Positions 49,850 through 62,045 are shown, counted from the first letter of the stretch. The stretch: DNA of 64,000 nucleotides from Lycorma delicatula (GCF_047948215.1 NC_134463.1:98360657-98424656); one strand, 5' to 3'. Notes: generated from the letters alone by a model not told the origin. Numbers and translations are program-made.

Positions 49850-50640
49850 AGTAGTCCGGCCGCTAAGTGTGATGTGGGGTTTGTAAGGGAGGGATTGGTT
49901 GGGTTAAAACCCTACTACGTTGGGAAGCAAACTTTTGGATCCAACGAGATGCAAACTGCAACGAATAAGACCCACTGTTTCTACAAAGTTTCAAAAAGAT
50001 TACTATTTTTTGGACTTAGGTTAGGGGTGGGAGTAAAATTTAGGAAAACACTTTTTTATAAAGTTGTTTACTTCATTAAAATTTACAAAATTATAAAAAA
50101 AAATGTAACCATAAATATGCAAAATCTGGAGATGATTTTGATTTTTCCCGTGTATCCTCCTACCCTAACCTTTTGAATTGAAAATTTATTAGCATCAATG
50201 CCTCATGCATAGAAGTAATCTGACCAAGTTTGGTAAAAATCGGTCCAGTAGTTCTGAAGATATAAGGTGATTTATAGGCCAACACCGAAAACCATTTTTA
50301 CGGGTGGTGGTGAAATGTAGCAAAAACCTTTTTTTACAAAAGTTGTTTATTAATATTCAGAAAATTATCAAAAAAATATATATAATTTTAATTGTACGAA
50401 ATCTGGAGACGATTTCGTTTTCTCCCCTGTAACCCCACCACTGATCTTTTGAATTGAAAATTTAATAGCATCGCATTGATGCTATTAAATTTTCAATTCT
50501 GTAGTAATTTAAAATAATTATAGAATTATTGTAACCAAATTTGGTGAAAATCGGTCAATAGTTGTGGAGATATAAGGCGATTTACTCGCCAACATACATA
50601 CATATGTACGCACATTTTGTCGCGGAAATTTCGATGCTTT
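49850..50640 (+). repeat. IR-X interspersed repeat, copy 3, right part
   Basis: It contains two tandem-like versions of the block ending AAAATCGGT-CA-TAGT, GGAGATATAAGG (near 50240 and 50550) and GAATTGAAAATTTAATAGCA, so this copy is longer than copies 1 and 2. A 22-bp perfect inverted repeat at 50451-50499 interrupts the second unit. Confidence 0.65.
50451..50499. repeat. Perfect 22-bp inverted repeat, 5-nt loop
   Basis: The left arm GAATTGAAAATTTAATAGCA plus TC is followed by loop GCATT and the exact reverse complement (50478-50499). In the sister unit near 50175 the left-arm sequence (one base different) continues into different DNA. The right arm therefore looks like a snap-back duplication of the left. 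Confidence 0.9.
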
Positions 50641-51498
50641 TTTCAGTTTTCTGGAGTCCTTAGTGGTCAGTTCATCAAGAATACTTCCCTTTTATACAGC
50701 TATAGCTGCTATATAGACGGAAAAATATTATACCGAAACATACTATTATGTACCGCTGATGTATTATTTGATTGTGATTTCTCAACTACTCTTTTTGTAA
50801 ATTGCCATTTACAAAATTTATTGATAATTTTACGATGGCAAAATATTAAAAATTTAACATTTTTTCCAGTTTTAAATTTTATCCCGGTTTTCTGAGAAAT
50901 TTTTGTCGAATCAGTGATTTTTCTTTAATTTTGAATGTTAAGAAATTGAAAAGAGGAAAATTTCATATTGCTCTACAGATGAAAAAACCTTCAATTTATT
51001 GGATTGGTGCCAGATTAAAAGTTTTTAAGTTGATTTTTGTGTTTTATTTTATAATTTTAATACGGAATTTTAAAATGAAAAATTAAAAGAAGACAAGATA
51101 AGTATTATTTTTATTTATTAAACAAATAAATTAATAAATAAAAACGATATGATTTTCTTGGAAGTTTTTTTTATTACCTTTATTGTTTAAAATATAGATA
51201 GACGGCAAAAAATATTTCCCGCACAAATAAAGGATACAATAAATAAAAAAGTGGAAACCTGATAAAAAAAAGAAACTGTGAAAAATAATTAATGAGTTAA
51301 AGCTGTTTGTGGTGTGGGATATGAGTAATCTTTTTCCCCTGAGTTTTCCAGTGATTTTTTTTCAATTTTTGCATTTTTTTAACTTTAAAATTGTTCACAC
51401 AATGTAATTTCTGGTTTTAAAAATCAACCATTAAAGTTATATGAAGCAGTACGTTATACAAAGAGCGTATAATAATAACCATTGATTGAAACACGAGT

Positions 51499-51545
51499 GC
51501 AAAGTAATTTACGACACGAGCCTTGACGAGTGTCGTAAACTTTGC
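51499..51545. repeat. Hairpin inverted repeat
   Basis: GCAAAGTAATTTACGACAC and GTGTCGTAAACTTTGC pair with a 2-3-nt bulge around a 12-nt loop. Weaker complementarity extends outward (ATAACCATT/AATGGTTAT), suggesting a larger, older foldback. Confidence 0.65.
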
Positions 51546-52298
51546 AAGGTGCATTAATAACCATTATCGAGAGTTGCATACTGTATTTTTTCTACGGAAA
51601 ATACATTAAAAAATAGTATTTAGTAATTTTGTAGCATTAGGTTATTAATCATAAATTCTGCCTTTTCTTTAATATAATTTCTGCCTTTTCTTTTCTTTTT
51701 TTTTTTTTTTTATAAAATTTCTTTAATAAATTTTCTTTAATAAAATTCTGCCTTTTCTTTACATTCCAATTAATCTCTGCTTTAAATCGGATTAAAATCA
51801 AAGTAAAAAAAAACCGATACATTAAACAATACCCGCTTTTGATCGGTTGAATACCTGTATCATAATGAAAATCTGTTTCGTAATTACCCTCAATATGATA
51901 CATGTTTCAGCCGCGTAATTTAATAGTTATAATTCAGACTTAGAAAAAACCTTTAACGATTTATCCAAGACGTTTCCTATCAAAATGTAACAAAATAACT
52001 AAAATTAGTCTATTTATTGAATAGTAAGGTTAGAACGCACGTGTAAAAAACATATATCTGTCTACTAACTTTCTTTTTTTAAGGTCTTTAAAAATGAATA
52101 CGTTTTGAATTCCAAAAATACGGTACCGATAAGAAAACGTATTTTATAATCTACATTTGAAAATATTTTTTGGTTGAAACCCTTAAGTTGAGAATCTTGG
52201 TGAATTTACCACTGATAATTGACTTATTTTTATGTTTTAACGTATTTTTTAATGTTTTCAATCTTAACTTTATTTAACAATTATGTTTTAAGTGTTAT

Positions 52299-52300
<2 letters not shown>

Positions 52301-52336
<36 letters not shown>
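52301..52336. repeat. (AT)n microsatellite
   Basis: About 17 AT units. Confidence 0.95.
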
Positions 52337-52339
<3 letters not shown>

Positions 52340-52429
52340 CAAAGGACTTAACAACTTTAAAAGGATATAAACGTTTATTGGAATAACTTAGAGATTTGGT
52401 TGACATCTCTCATTTCATAGAAAAACAAA

Positions 52430-53400
52430 TCAAGTTTGTCACACGAAATTCACTTTGGTTCTTTATGGCTTCCAATTGTAATACAACATAAATCTCACCT
52501 TAAATCGATTTAATTTCAGATTGTTGCAAGTCAGCTGTTACTTCTGCAGCTGCGGCGTTAATTTGAAGCCTTAGCTCAACAAGATCAGCAGGCAAAGATC
52601 AACAAGATCAGCAGGTGGTACCCGATCTTCAATGAAACCCAATGTGAAAAAATCTAGCGGAGTCAAATCTGGGAAGCAAGATGGGTGTGCAATTGAATCT
52701 TCACGACGGATCCACCGACCTGGGAATCGAGTCAAGAAAATCTCGGACTTCTAGGCGGTAGTGAGGTATGCTCCGTCTTGCTAATAGTAATGGCGTTCAT
52801 CATGATCATAATCGTCTAACTTAGGAATTAGAAAATTTTGAAGCATGTTCAGATAAACGACTCCATTTACGGTCGCCTTCAGGAAGAAGATTGGGCCGTA
52901 CAGTCTTTGTTTGCTTAGGAGACAAAAACCAGTGACCGTAAGGCTAACACGAATGTGCTACAAATTTTCATGAGGGTTTTCGCAACCCCTTATTCGGCAT
53001 TTATGGGTGATCACTTTGCCATTGATGTGAAACTATGACTTATCACTAAAAATTACATCGTGTAAAAATGTATCGTCGTCTGAAATTCTATCCATAATTT
53101 CCACACAAAACTGCAGCCCAGCAACATTGCCGTTATCTGTTATGTATTGAATCATCGTTGGTTTATACGGCTTCAAGTGCAATATTTTACGTAATATACG
53201 CCAAACAGTCGTCTGTAGAATGCCATTTTCTCGTGACGCACATCGAATTGATTTCTTCAGACTACATGCAAAGCTTCCTCTGATTTGTTCCACACCAGCT
53301 TCAAGACCGCGTAGGCGTCCTGATGATTTTGTATATTTAACAGAACAACCTATCTCAACGAAGGTTTGATGCCTAGAGTAAATTGTATGCCTACTAGGAG
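52430..53400 (-). pseudogene. mariner/IS630-superfamily transposase, degenerate
   Basis: Minus-strand translation runs LEAGVEQIRGSF, KKSIRCASRENGILQTTVWR and ILRKILHLKPYKP (an HTH region common to this insect transposase group; 53310-53155), then FLHDVIFSDKS (first catalytic Asp, about 53060-53036). An immediate stop follows, then FHINGKV. Further downstream come YY-stop-QDGAYLT (second Asp, about 52790) and PDLTPLDFF (third acidic region, about 52665-52640). At least two in-frame stops and a short tandem duplication of CAACAAGATCAGCAGG (about 52578-52614) show it is inactive. The terminal inverted repeats were not located. Confidence 0.8.
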
Positions 53401-55389
53401 CCTCCCTACCGTACTCGCTACGAAAATTATGTTTAACTGTAGTTGCTGAATGAAAATCGTGAAATCAAAATACAAAGTAAGCACGTTCAGCCACCAGTAA
53501 ATGTATTTGATTTTAACAACAGTGGTAACGGCGCTAGAGGGCGAATTCGGTACTAATGAACTACATGAGTCAAAACTTGATGTGTTTTACTATAAAATGA
53601 TACCTCAACCGAATCTGTAAGTTATCTAAATAAATTTTTATATGCTTTAAAATTGTGAAGTGCTTCTCAAATCAATCGGTATATATATCTTTAATTACTT
53701 AAAGAGAAAAATACTTTTTTTCTTTCTAATATAAGTATCACATTTTGCTTTAGAGGATTTGATTACGTTAATCAAGAGAAATGCTACTTTGATTTGAGGT
53801 ATTCGTGATTGAGTAAGTGAAAACATTCATTATCGTATATGTAATATGTCATACGTACATGAAAACAAATCTGTTATTTACTAGATTTTTTTAATACTAT
53901 TTTTTTTTATACAAAGTTTCTGATTTTTCATCACCAATTATAAAAAGTTCAAGTGTTGGTTGGGGGTGAATTAGTAGAAAATTTTCATTTGATATTCCAC
54001 CCACTACTTTTGTTATTTTACAATAAGTAGTTATATAGCTGCTAGTAGTATTCAGAGGTAGGTAATAATTCCCTATTCACAAAACGTAATAACACTTAGA
54101 CCGGTCATTAAGCATTGAATCTTGCACGCTACCATCGCGTAAGCTAATATTGCTAGTGTTACGAGTAGTTTCAACATAGAGCTAAATTTACCTACTAAGG
54201 CTAAAGGAGTATTACCTTGCCTTTTATGATCGGCTCATATTCATATTCTTACAAGTTTCTACCCTGAAATTATAAAACAACTACCAATTTATCCATCAGT
54301 TAATGTCGGTTACTTATCTATATACATATCACAAAGTGTAAAATTTAACTTGGTTTTTGAAATAATCATTTACTGTTTGCTTTTTAGTCAGCACATTCGT
54401 GTGTGCGTAAAATTGTACTTTTTATTTTTTGCTAACGCGTTACTAGTAAAAAAATAACTGGATTTTTTTAAAGATTTAATTTTATTATAATCATAGGAAA
54501 TTTTATTTTAATCGCTTTAAACAGAAGCCTACAAAATCTTATTATTTTTAAATCATGAGAAAATGTCAATAAAAATATATTTTGTTCCTATTACTGCATT
54601 CAAAATTATTCTATTTTAAAAATAAAAACTGGTACAAAAACAAATATGAAAAAGAAATAATTTTTTTTAAATTTATCTTTCTGAAGATTACTATGCATTG
54701 GAAAAAAGCTATATTCTGATTATTGAAAGCTTAATAATAAAAAAAAATATATATTAATAAATATAACATGTTTAAGTACCTTGAAAAGAAATTTCGCTTT
54801 GCCAAATTTTAGGAAATGAATTTTTAAATGATAAAAAATTAAAATTATTTTCTTCTTTGTCATAAAAAATATAAAAATTTCTTTTAAATATCAACTAACT
54901 AATTTTACTCTTTGAAAATGTATACTGTTCCATCGCTAATCAAACATCATCATTGTTGAGAATTTGAGAAGTTACATGATAACGTTGTATCATTCCTAAG
55001 TTTTTCGTAGCAAATCTCAACCATAATTCTACATTAAACCACATATTAAGAAAAAAATCTTTGTATATTATCTGAAAATTCATACATTTGAGATTCAGGT
55101 GAATAATATGATGAGGAAGAATTTGATTTGTGAATGTAGAATTCATAGCCTCTCAATGAAGTAGAATATAAGACTGATTGTTGAACAGTGACTTAGCCTC
55201 AAAACTTTGAAAATAATTAAATATATGAGACACGAATGATTTTTTCTTTCGCTGTATCGAGCCAAGAATATTTCATCAAAGATGTGCATATTAATTATTA
55301 TTAATATTATTAATTGTATTAATATTATTAATTTTTATCAAGCATATGTCATTATAACGGCGTGCGAGGAATGGTTATGTTATTTTTTA

Positions 55390-56700
55390 TTTTTTGTCTT
55401 CAGTCATTTGACTGGTTTGATGCAGCTCTCCAAGATTTCCTACCTGGTGCTAGTCGTTTCATTTCAGTACATCTCCTACATCCTACATCCCTAACAATTT
55501 GTTTTACATATTCCAAACGTTACCTGCCTGTACAATTTTTCCCTTCTACCTGTCCCTCCAATGTTAAAGCGACTATTCCAGGATGCCTAATATGTGGCCT
55601 ATAAGTTTTTCTCTTCTTTTAACTGTATTTTTTCAAACGTTTTTTTCTTCATCAATTTGCCGCAACACCTTTTCGTTTGTCACTTTACCCACCCATCTGA
55701 TTTTTAACATTCTCCTATAGCACCGCATTTCAAAAGCTTCGAATCTTTTCTTCTCAGGTACTCCAATCGTTCAAGTTTCACTTCCATATAAAGCTACGCT
55801 CCAAATATATACTTTCAAAAATGTTTCCCTGACGTTTAATTTTTGATGTAAACAAATTAGATTTCCTACTGAAGGCTCGTTTCGCCTGTGCTATTCGGGA
55901 TTTTATATTGCTTCTGCTAAGTTCATCTTTAGTAATTCTACTTCCCAAATAACAAAATTATTCTACCTCCATAATCTTTTCTCTTTCTTTTTTATATTCA
56001 GTGGTCCATCTACATTATTTCTACTACATTTCATTACTTTTGTTTTGTTCTTGTTTATTTTCATGCGGTAGCTCTTGCGTAGGACTTCCTCCATGCCGTT
56101 CATTGTTTCTTCTAAATATTTTTTACTCTTGGCTAGAATTACTATATCATCAGCAAATCGTAGCATCTTTATCTTTTCACCTTGTACTGTTACTCCGGAC
56201 CTAAATTATTCTTTAACACCATTAACTGCTAGTTCTACGTAAAGATTAAAAAGTAACGGGGATAGGGAACGTCCTTGTCGGAATCTCTTTCTTATTACGA
56301 CTTCTTTCTTAAGTTCTTCAATTATTACTGTTGCTGTTTGGTTCCTGTAAATGTTAGCAATTGTTCTTCTATCTCTGTATTTGAACCCTAATTTTTTTTA
56401 AATATTGAACATTTTATTCCAGTCTACGTTATCGAATGCCTTTTCTAGGTCTATAAATGCCAATTATGTGGGTTTGTCTTTCTTTAATCTTCCTTCTACT
56501 ATTGATCTGAGCGCTAAAGTTGGCTCCCTTGTTCCTATACTTTTCCTGAAATCAAATTGGTCTACTCCTATCATTTCTTCCACTCTACTCTCAATTCTTC
56601 TGTACAGAATTCTAGTTAAGACTTTTGATGCATGACTAGTTAAACTAACAGTTCTGTGTTCCTCACATTTATCTACTCCTGCTTTCTTTGGTATTATTTT
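55390..56700 (-). pseudogene. Non-LTR retrotransposon RT domain and C-terminus (lineage B)
   Basis: On the minus strand the RT motifs RQGRSLSPLLFNLYV (about 56275-56230) and RFADDIVILAKS (about 56164-56130, catalytic box intact as FADD) are in order and correctly spaced. KINKNKTKVMKCSRN follows. A frame change then leads into the thumb/connector and C-terminal part, ending near 55395. The region before the first motif (to about 56700) also reads as RT fingers in broken frames. I recall closely similar DNA as a common repeat in hemipteran genomes. Its right end meets a DNA-1 fragment. Confidence 0.82.
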
Positions 56701-56734
56701 TTATTATTTAACTTTTTTTAAATTTATTTTTTGA

Positions 56735-56925
56735 CATTTTAAAAAAAATTAAATATACTGATTTATTAATAATTATTAACCCATGATTGTAAAAAAAAAT
56801 TACAATAAATAATTATTTAATAATAACAATTAAAAAAAAGAAAAATTCAGACGTTATTAGTGAAATAAAATTATGTGTACTTTTTAAAAATGTGTATATT
56901 TACAAGTAATTTAACAGACATTATT
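56735..56925 (-). mobile_element. DNA-1 partial copy (minus)
   Basis: It retains TATACTGATTTATTAATAAT through AAAAATGTGTATATTTACAA, the AT-rich part of the element. The conserved end beyond AATTTAACAG is lost. Confidence 0.6.
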
Positions 56926-57571
56926 ACATATGTATACATGTAATAGAGTTGATGAAACATTTGATTATTTAATATTAGTTGAAAATTATAATTTAGAATC
57001 GTATTATTTTTGGAAAGAAAGGTTAACGATTGTAAATGAAAAATAAAGTATAACTAAACTGGTACAAAGGATATATTTAATAAATTCAAACAATAATCAA
57101 ATATTGTATAAGGATTGCCTACTAGAGTACATGATTACAAGTTTTTTCGGTGTTCTAATTTTATTGATGTAAATGAAGTGAATATGGAAATATGTAATAC
57201 ACTCTGAATTTTAAGATGTTCGAATTAAAAAACTAAACTTAAATAATTTGTGGATGGTCAGGAAAATTAATATGGTCACAGATGATATCGATTGTTATCG
57301 ATGGTATCTATTTGGGTTATATTATATTGTATATTAATTGTAATTGTGTACTTTTTTATGTACACAATGTACACAGTTGTATTGTATATTGAAATATTTA
57401 TAGGAAAAGACACCTGTGCCTGATAAAAAACCCCACGGTGTTTTATTTGGGTATGGGGAGTTACAGTAAAATCCTTACGCACTGCATTCCATAAGCCACG
57501 TGTGCTTCATATCAATTAATATTTAGAAATCTTGAATCTGGCCCCTTAGACCGCTCGACCATCCTGACATA

Positions 57572-57747
57572 TAAATCTGGCCGTCTCCGTGACGGGAGTG
57601 GTAGCGTCTCGGCCTTTCATCCGGAGGTTCCGGGTTCGAATCTCGGTCAGGCATGGCATTTTCACACGCTAAAAATCGTCCATCTCATCCTCTGAAGCAA
57701 TACCTAACGGTGTTACCGGGGGTTAAAAAAAATAAAAATAAAAATAT
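57572..57747 (+). mobile_element. SINE-2, full-length copy
   Basis: The tRNA-like head is GGCCGTCTCCGTGACGGGAG, TGGTAGCGTCTCGG (A-box-like), then GGGTTCGAATCTCGG (B box, about 57633-57643). A short body (CACGCTAAAAATCGTCCATC) and the tail TCATCCTCTGAAGCAATACC ... ACCGGGGGTTAAA plus A-rich end follow. The tail is nearly the same as the SINE-1 tail. No clear target-site duplication was seen. Confidence 0.85.
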
Positions 57748-57979
57748 TTAGCAATCCTACCACATGATGGAATACAATGCAGCTGCATTCTGTATAAAGT
57801 GTACAAAATAATTATTCAGTTCTGAATAGACTTTCGTCGAGTAAAGTTCTATTGCAGTACTCGTTCGATGCACTTCATCGTTCTATTTAAATTCATCATT
57901 AACATATTCACAAAATGATGTTAAAAGTTAATTATTTACAGTTATGTATACAACTTGTAATAATGTTAATTTTATAATT

Positions 57980-58150
57980 AAAATGCATTTTTAATTTATT
58001 AACTTGTGATTTTAAAAAAGTTTTACGATAAATTATAATTCAACAAGTTATTAATGAAATAAAATTTTACGTACTTTTCATTTTTTTAAATGTGTATACG
58101 TAATTTAATAGTAGTACAAGAAAGTCATGTGGTTTCCACATCAGATTTTT
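57980..58150 (-). mobile_element. DNA-1 partial copy (minus)
   Basis: Only the hairpin end and the adjacent AT-rich part remain. It ends GTACAAGAAAGTCATGTGG followed by TTTCCACATCAG. Confidence 0.7.
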
Positions 58151-59459
58151 ATTATTTATTTGTCAACTCTTGTAATTCAAGCATGATTTCAGCGATACAG
58201 AACTTTCCTGCTGTTATAATCTATCTACTGCAGCCAGGAAAGTATAATAAATTATAGAAACGTGGTAATTTTTATTGACCGTGTAATTTTTATTGAATGA
58301 TAATTTTCATGCAGTGAAATATAAAATTATAATTATAAATTTAATTAATTAGAAGTACAATACTGCCGATTACGATTGTATCAGTGAATCCTCTTCTGTA
58401 AATACATTTTTGAGGATACAAATCTCAACGGACAGGAAATAGCTTGTCTCCCTCTACATTTATACATGTAGTTTAATAAACATCCGTAGTCTATTATTAC
58501 TACATTAAAAATTGTCAACAAAACTATCTGACAGCACGTTACGCAATAGTTATATCAATATTAGTAGGTAAATGATAACCATTTACGCTTACCTAACCGT
58601 ATCAGCTTTTTTTAAAGCTTTGATGTTAGCCTCCAAAACTAGTTTATTTTTTTTTGAACATTTTAATTTAATAATAGGATATCATTTTTTTTTAATATCA
58701 AAAGATAAGTTTACATTTCATTACATAACTGTTTTCCAGTTTATATCGCTGTATGTAATATAAGCTGTTCTACCGCTTTTGTATCTCTACTACCTATGTC
58801 TTATCAATACTCGATAATTATTTCTTATCAAAAGAACGTGTTATACAGCTTGTATTAATTGAAAGGTGGGTTAAGTTGAATTAATTAGACATTTAAAAAA
58901 GATTTTCATCTTAATAATTCGACTTAACTCATGAAAATTATAACTGAAATGCTAAAAATCTCATTTAACACTGATTAATATGTGCGGAAACGTAGAAATT
59001 TCTACGGTAAGAAAGATAATTTTTATAGAATTTTCTGAAATAGTGGGTTTATTCAACTTTTTATACTATTTTTCTACTTACAGAAGCTTTTATAATTTGG
59101 TTTGTAAATAAAAAAGTGTATTAAAATCAGTTATAAAAATTTTAAATATATTTCCGTTAAAAAAAACTTTTGTTCTTCGATTAATTATTTTATTTTGATA
59201 TCAACATTTTTAAAACAGAATTTTGTTGTCCTAATAACTATAACAATATTAAATTAAAGCAAAAGTCTTTTATATCCAGTAATGCACCACTTTTTCAAAA
59301 AATAATACGCTAGGAAAATTTTTTAATTGACTTAATACTTAGGAAAATTTAAATTAAAATTACAATTTTCATATATATAACTTTTCATCTTTGTAGTTAT
59401 TTAAATTTGAATTTTCCAAAAATATGTTACACAAATACAAAATAAATTCTACACTTCTT

Positions 59460-60240
59460 GTTGTAATAATCAATCCTAGGATTGGTTTGCAGCAATCTTC
59501 TTCCTCCGGGTAGTTCTGTCTTGTGCTAATCTGTTCCCAATATGTTTTATAACCGACATTCTTTATGGTCTGTTCTTATACCTTTTTTTTGCTTGTTTAA
59601 CCTCCGCGGCACCGTTAGGTATTGCTTCAGAGGATGAGATGAATGATTTATAGCGTGTATGAAAATGTCATGCCTGACCGGGATTCGAACCCGGGACCTT
59701 CGGGTGAAAGATCGAGACGCTACCACTCGCGTCACGGAGGCCGGCTTGTTCTTATACTCTAGTGTTGTTCTTCCTCTTGAATTGTTTCCTTCAACTGTAC
59801 CCTCTATTATGGTGTGCAACAAACTGTTATGCCGTAGTATGTCCTATCGGTCTCGCCGATTTATTTAATAATCTTTCTAAACATGGTATTTCATCAATCT
59901 TTCGTAACTTTTCTTCATTGGTTATTTTCTCATTCCGTGTAATATTCAACATCCGTCGGTAGCACCACTACTCAAACTCATCTATTCTCATCTTCCCTTC
60001 TGCCCATATGGTCCGTGTTTTACTGCCACATAGGAAAACACGCCATAATAATGTCTTCGTCAATCGCTTTCTCAATTTTTTATTTACATTATTCGAGTCG
60101 AATATTTTAATCTTCTTAAATGATAATTTCACCTGTTTTATTCCGCTAATAGTGACCTTTAAGCGTTGTCCATCTGATGTAATTCTGCTTCCAAGAAAGG
60201 TGAATATTGTTATTAAATCACGCGCTATTAATAACTAAAC
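59460..60240 (-). pseudogene. Non-LTR retrotransposon RT C-terminal fragment (lineage B-like), split by SINE-2
   Basis: On the minus strand TFLGSRITSDGQRLK (about 60205-60160), KLRKRLTKTLLWRVFLCGSK (about 60080-60020), WCYRRMLNITRNEK and TNEEKLRKI (about 59965-59895) are the connector blocks after the RT domain. FxxLGxxIxxDG and MWCYRRML are common to a LINE group close to the 55.4-kb copy. The coding remnant is broken, and a SINE-2 is inserted at 59582-59746. Confidence 0.75.
59582..59746 (-). mobile_element. SINE-2, full-length copy (minus), nested in LINE remnant
   Basis: It contains the reverse complement of the SINE-2 head (CCGGGATTCGAACCCGGG, a B box with strong T-arm pairing) and the shared tail (CAGAGGATGAGATGAATG) in reverse orientation. 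An 11-bp perfect target-site duplication, TGTTCTTATAC, flanks it at 59571-59581 and 59747-59757. Confidence 0.92.
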
Positions 60241-60436
60241 GAAAAATGTTATTTCACTGTGCACTATTTTTCTTCGAATAAATTTGTTTTTAGGATGCTA
60301 TTACACGGCAAATTAATGGAAAAAATATGATTAGGTATAATTAATGTAGAAAGGAAGCAGGACAGCTTTCGTAAATTCATTTACAGCTATTTCCTAAAAA
60401 ATCACAAACATTGGTAACGTTTGGGTGCCAATAAAA

Positions 60437-61100
60437 AAAATCTGAGGTGGGTACCAAATGACTTCCTTCTAATTCTAAACTACATTTATACATTTTTTTT
60501 AAAAATGAAAAGTACGTAAAATTTTATTTCATTAATAACGTCTGGTGTTTTTCATAAATATTTTTTTTATTATTATTGAATAATAAAAGAGTTAAAAAGT
60601 TTTTACAGAGGTTAATAATAATTAATAAATCAATATATTTAAATTAAAAAAAAAAAAATTAAAAAAAAGAAGATGACGTCTGATTCGAACCGAATATTTC
60701 AAACAAATATTTCATTAATTAAAATTTGACTATAACTCTGGAACTAATGAAAGTAAGTACCACAGATGATATATTTTTTAAAAGCTCTCAATGAGGCCTT
60801 ATTACTGCAGTTAAGAAAAAGTAAAAAATCCAGAATTTTTGGATTTTGGGCTTTTTTGGTTCAGTCAATTACAATCAAAAAGGAAGGTTCACAACTAGAT
60901 GTTACAACAGTTCTAAACACAAGATTTCAACATCCTACGGCTAATCGTTTTTGAGTTATGCGACATACATACGTACGTACAGACGTCACGCCGAAACTAG
61001 TCAAAATGGATTCAGGGATGGTCAAAATGGATATTTCCGTTGAAATCTGAAAACCGAAATTTTTCGCGTTCAAAATACTTTCTTGTACGAAGTAAAGGAA
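60437..61100 (+). mobile_element. DNA-1 near full-length copy
   Basis: It runs from TCTGAGGTGGGTACCAAATG through CTAATCGTTTTTGAGTTATG and AAAATGGATATTTCCGTTGA to TTGTACGAAGTAAAGGA. Small deletions in the middle remove part of the segment present in other copies. Confidence 0.78.
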
Positions 61101-61586
61101 ATATCAGGATTTTTTTTAAAAGTAATTTTAAAAAGTAATTATTTTGATTTTTAAAAAGAGACAGAAAGGATTCTTTAAATTTATATTATTTTAATGATAA
61201 TTGGAGTTGAAAATGGTAAGTAGGGATCCGGTTTTAAGCACTGTTGACGGTAAATGTATGCGCTCTTAAATTCGCTGTCGAATTAGACTAGTGTAGTATA
61301 CAATGATTATTGTATGTAGGAGAAATTATCTTGAAATGGTAGGACACTTACAGTAAGGTAATACAGCAGTGTAACAATGATAAAAGAAGATAATAAAATC
61401 GCTGTTACGTCCTTGACGTCATTATTTAGCCGAGTGGAATTAAAATGCAACGCATTAATATTTATGAAAAGGTGTTACACAGATCTATTATTATATTAAA
61501 ATTGTGAGAAGGTTATAAACATTTACCACTCATAGTAGACCAATTGATTTAAATTAGTTATGTTTTAGTTGTATTTAATAGAAAGA

Positions 61587-61624
61587 ACATTTATTTATTT
61601 ATTTATTTAATTAATTAATTAATT

Positions 61625-61690
<66 letters not shown>
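61587..61690. repeat. (TTTA)n microsatellite
   Basis: About 26 tetranucleotide units, with a TTAA variant block near 61608-61628. Confidence 0.95.
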
Positions 61691-61859
61691 TTTATTTTTA
61701 CTTGATTAGATTTTATTATTGAATGGAATTTTAATAACGCAGTTTTCTCTAACACAATCTAATTAATAGTGAAACAGAAGCAAACTATTAAGACTATAAT
61801 GATAGATGTCCTAAAAAAAGTTTCAGTAAAGTCAAAAAGTATAAGTAATCATGTCTAAT

Positions 61860-62045
61860 AACATGAAGACATTTACATCGGCGGCGGCATCCTTTGTGAG
61901 GCCAAATGAGACATTTATTCAATAATCGAAGGCTAATAAATCACCTCCATTTCATTCCTTAAGGGTCTGGAAAAGGAAGCGGCAGGAAATGTTACAAAGT
62001 TGATAGGGACCGTACTGTTCGTTGTTTCAGGATAAATAAATTTCG
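61860..62045. other. Complex intergenic segment, no repeat recognised
   Basis: This stretch (CATCGGCGGCGGCATCC ... GGAAGCGGCAGG) is less AT-biased than its flanks. It has no frame and no match to other parts of the window. It is a candidate for conserved non-coding DNA. Confidence 0.2.

Noticed and set aside
57572..57660. Possible functional tRNA gene
   Set aside because: A and B boxes are present, but the sequence continues into a SINE body and the shared SINE tail, and another copy has target-site duplications.
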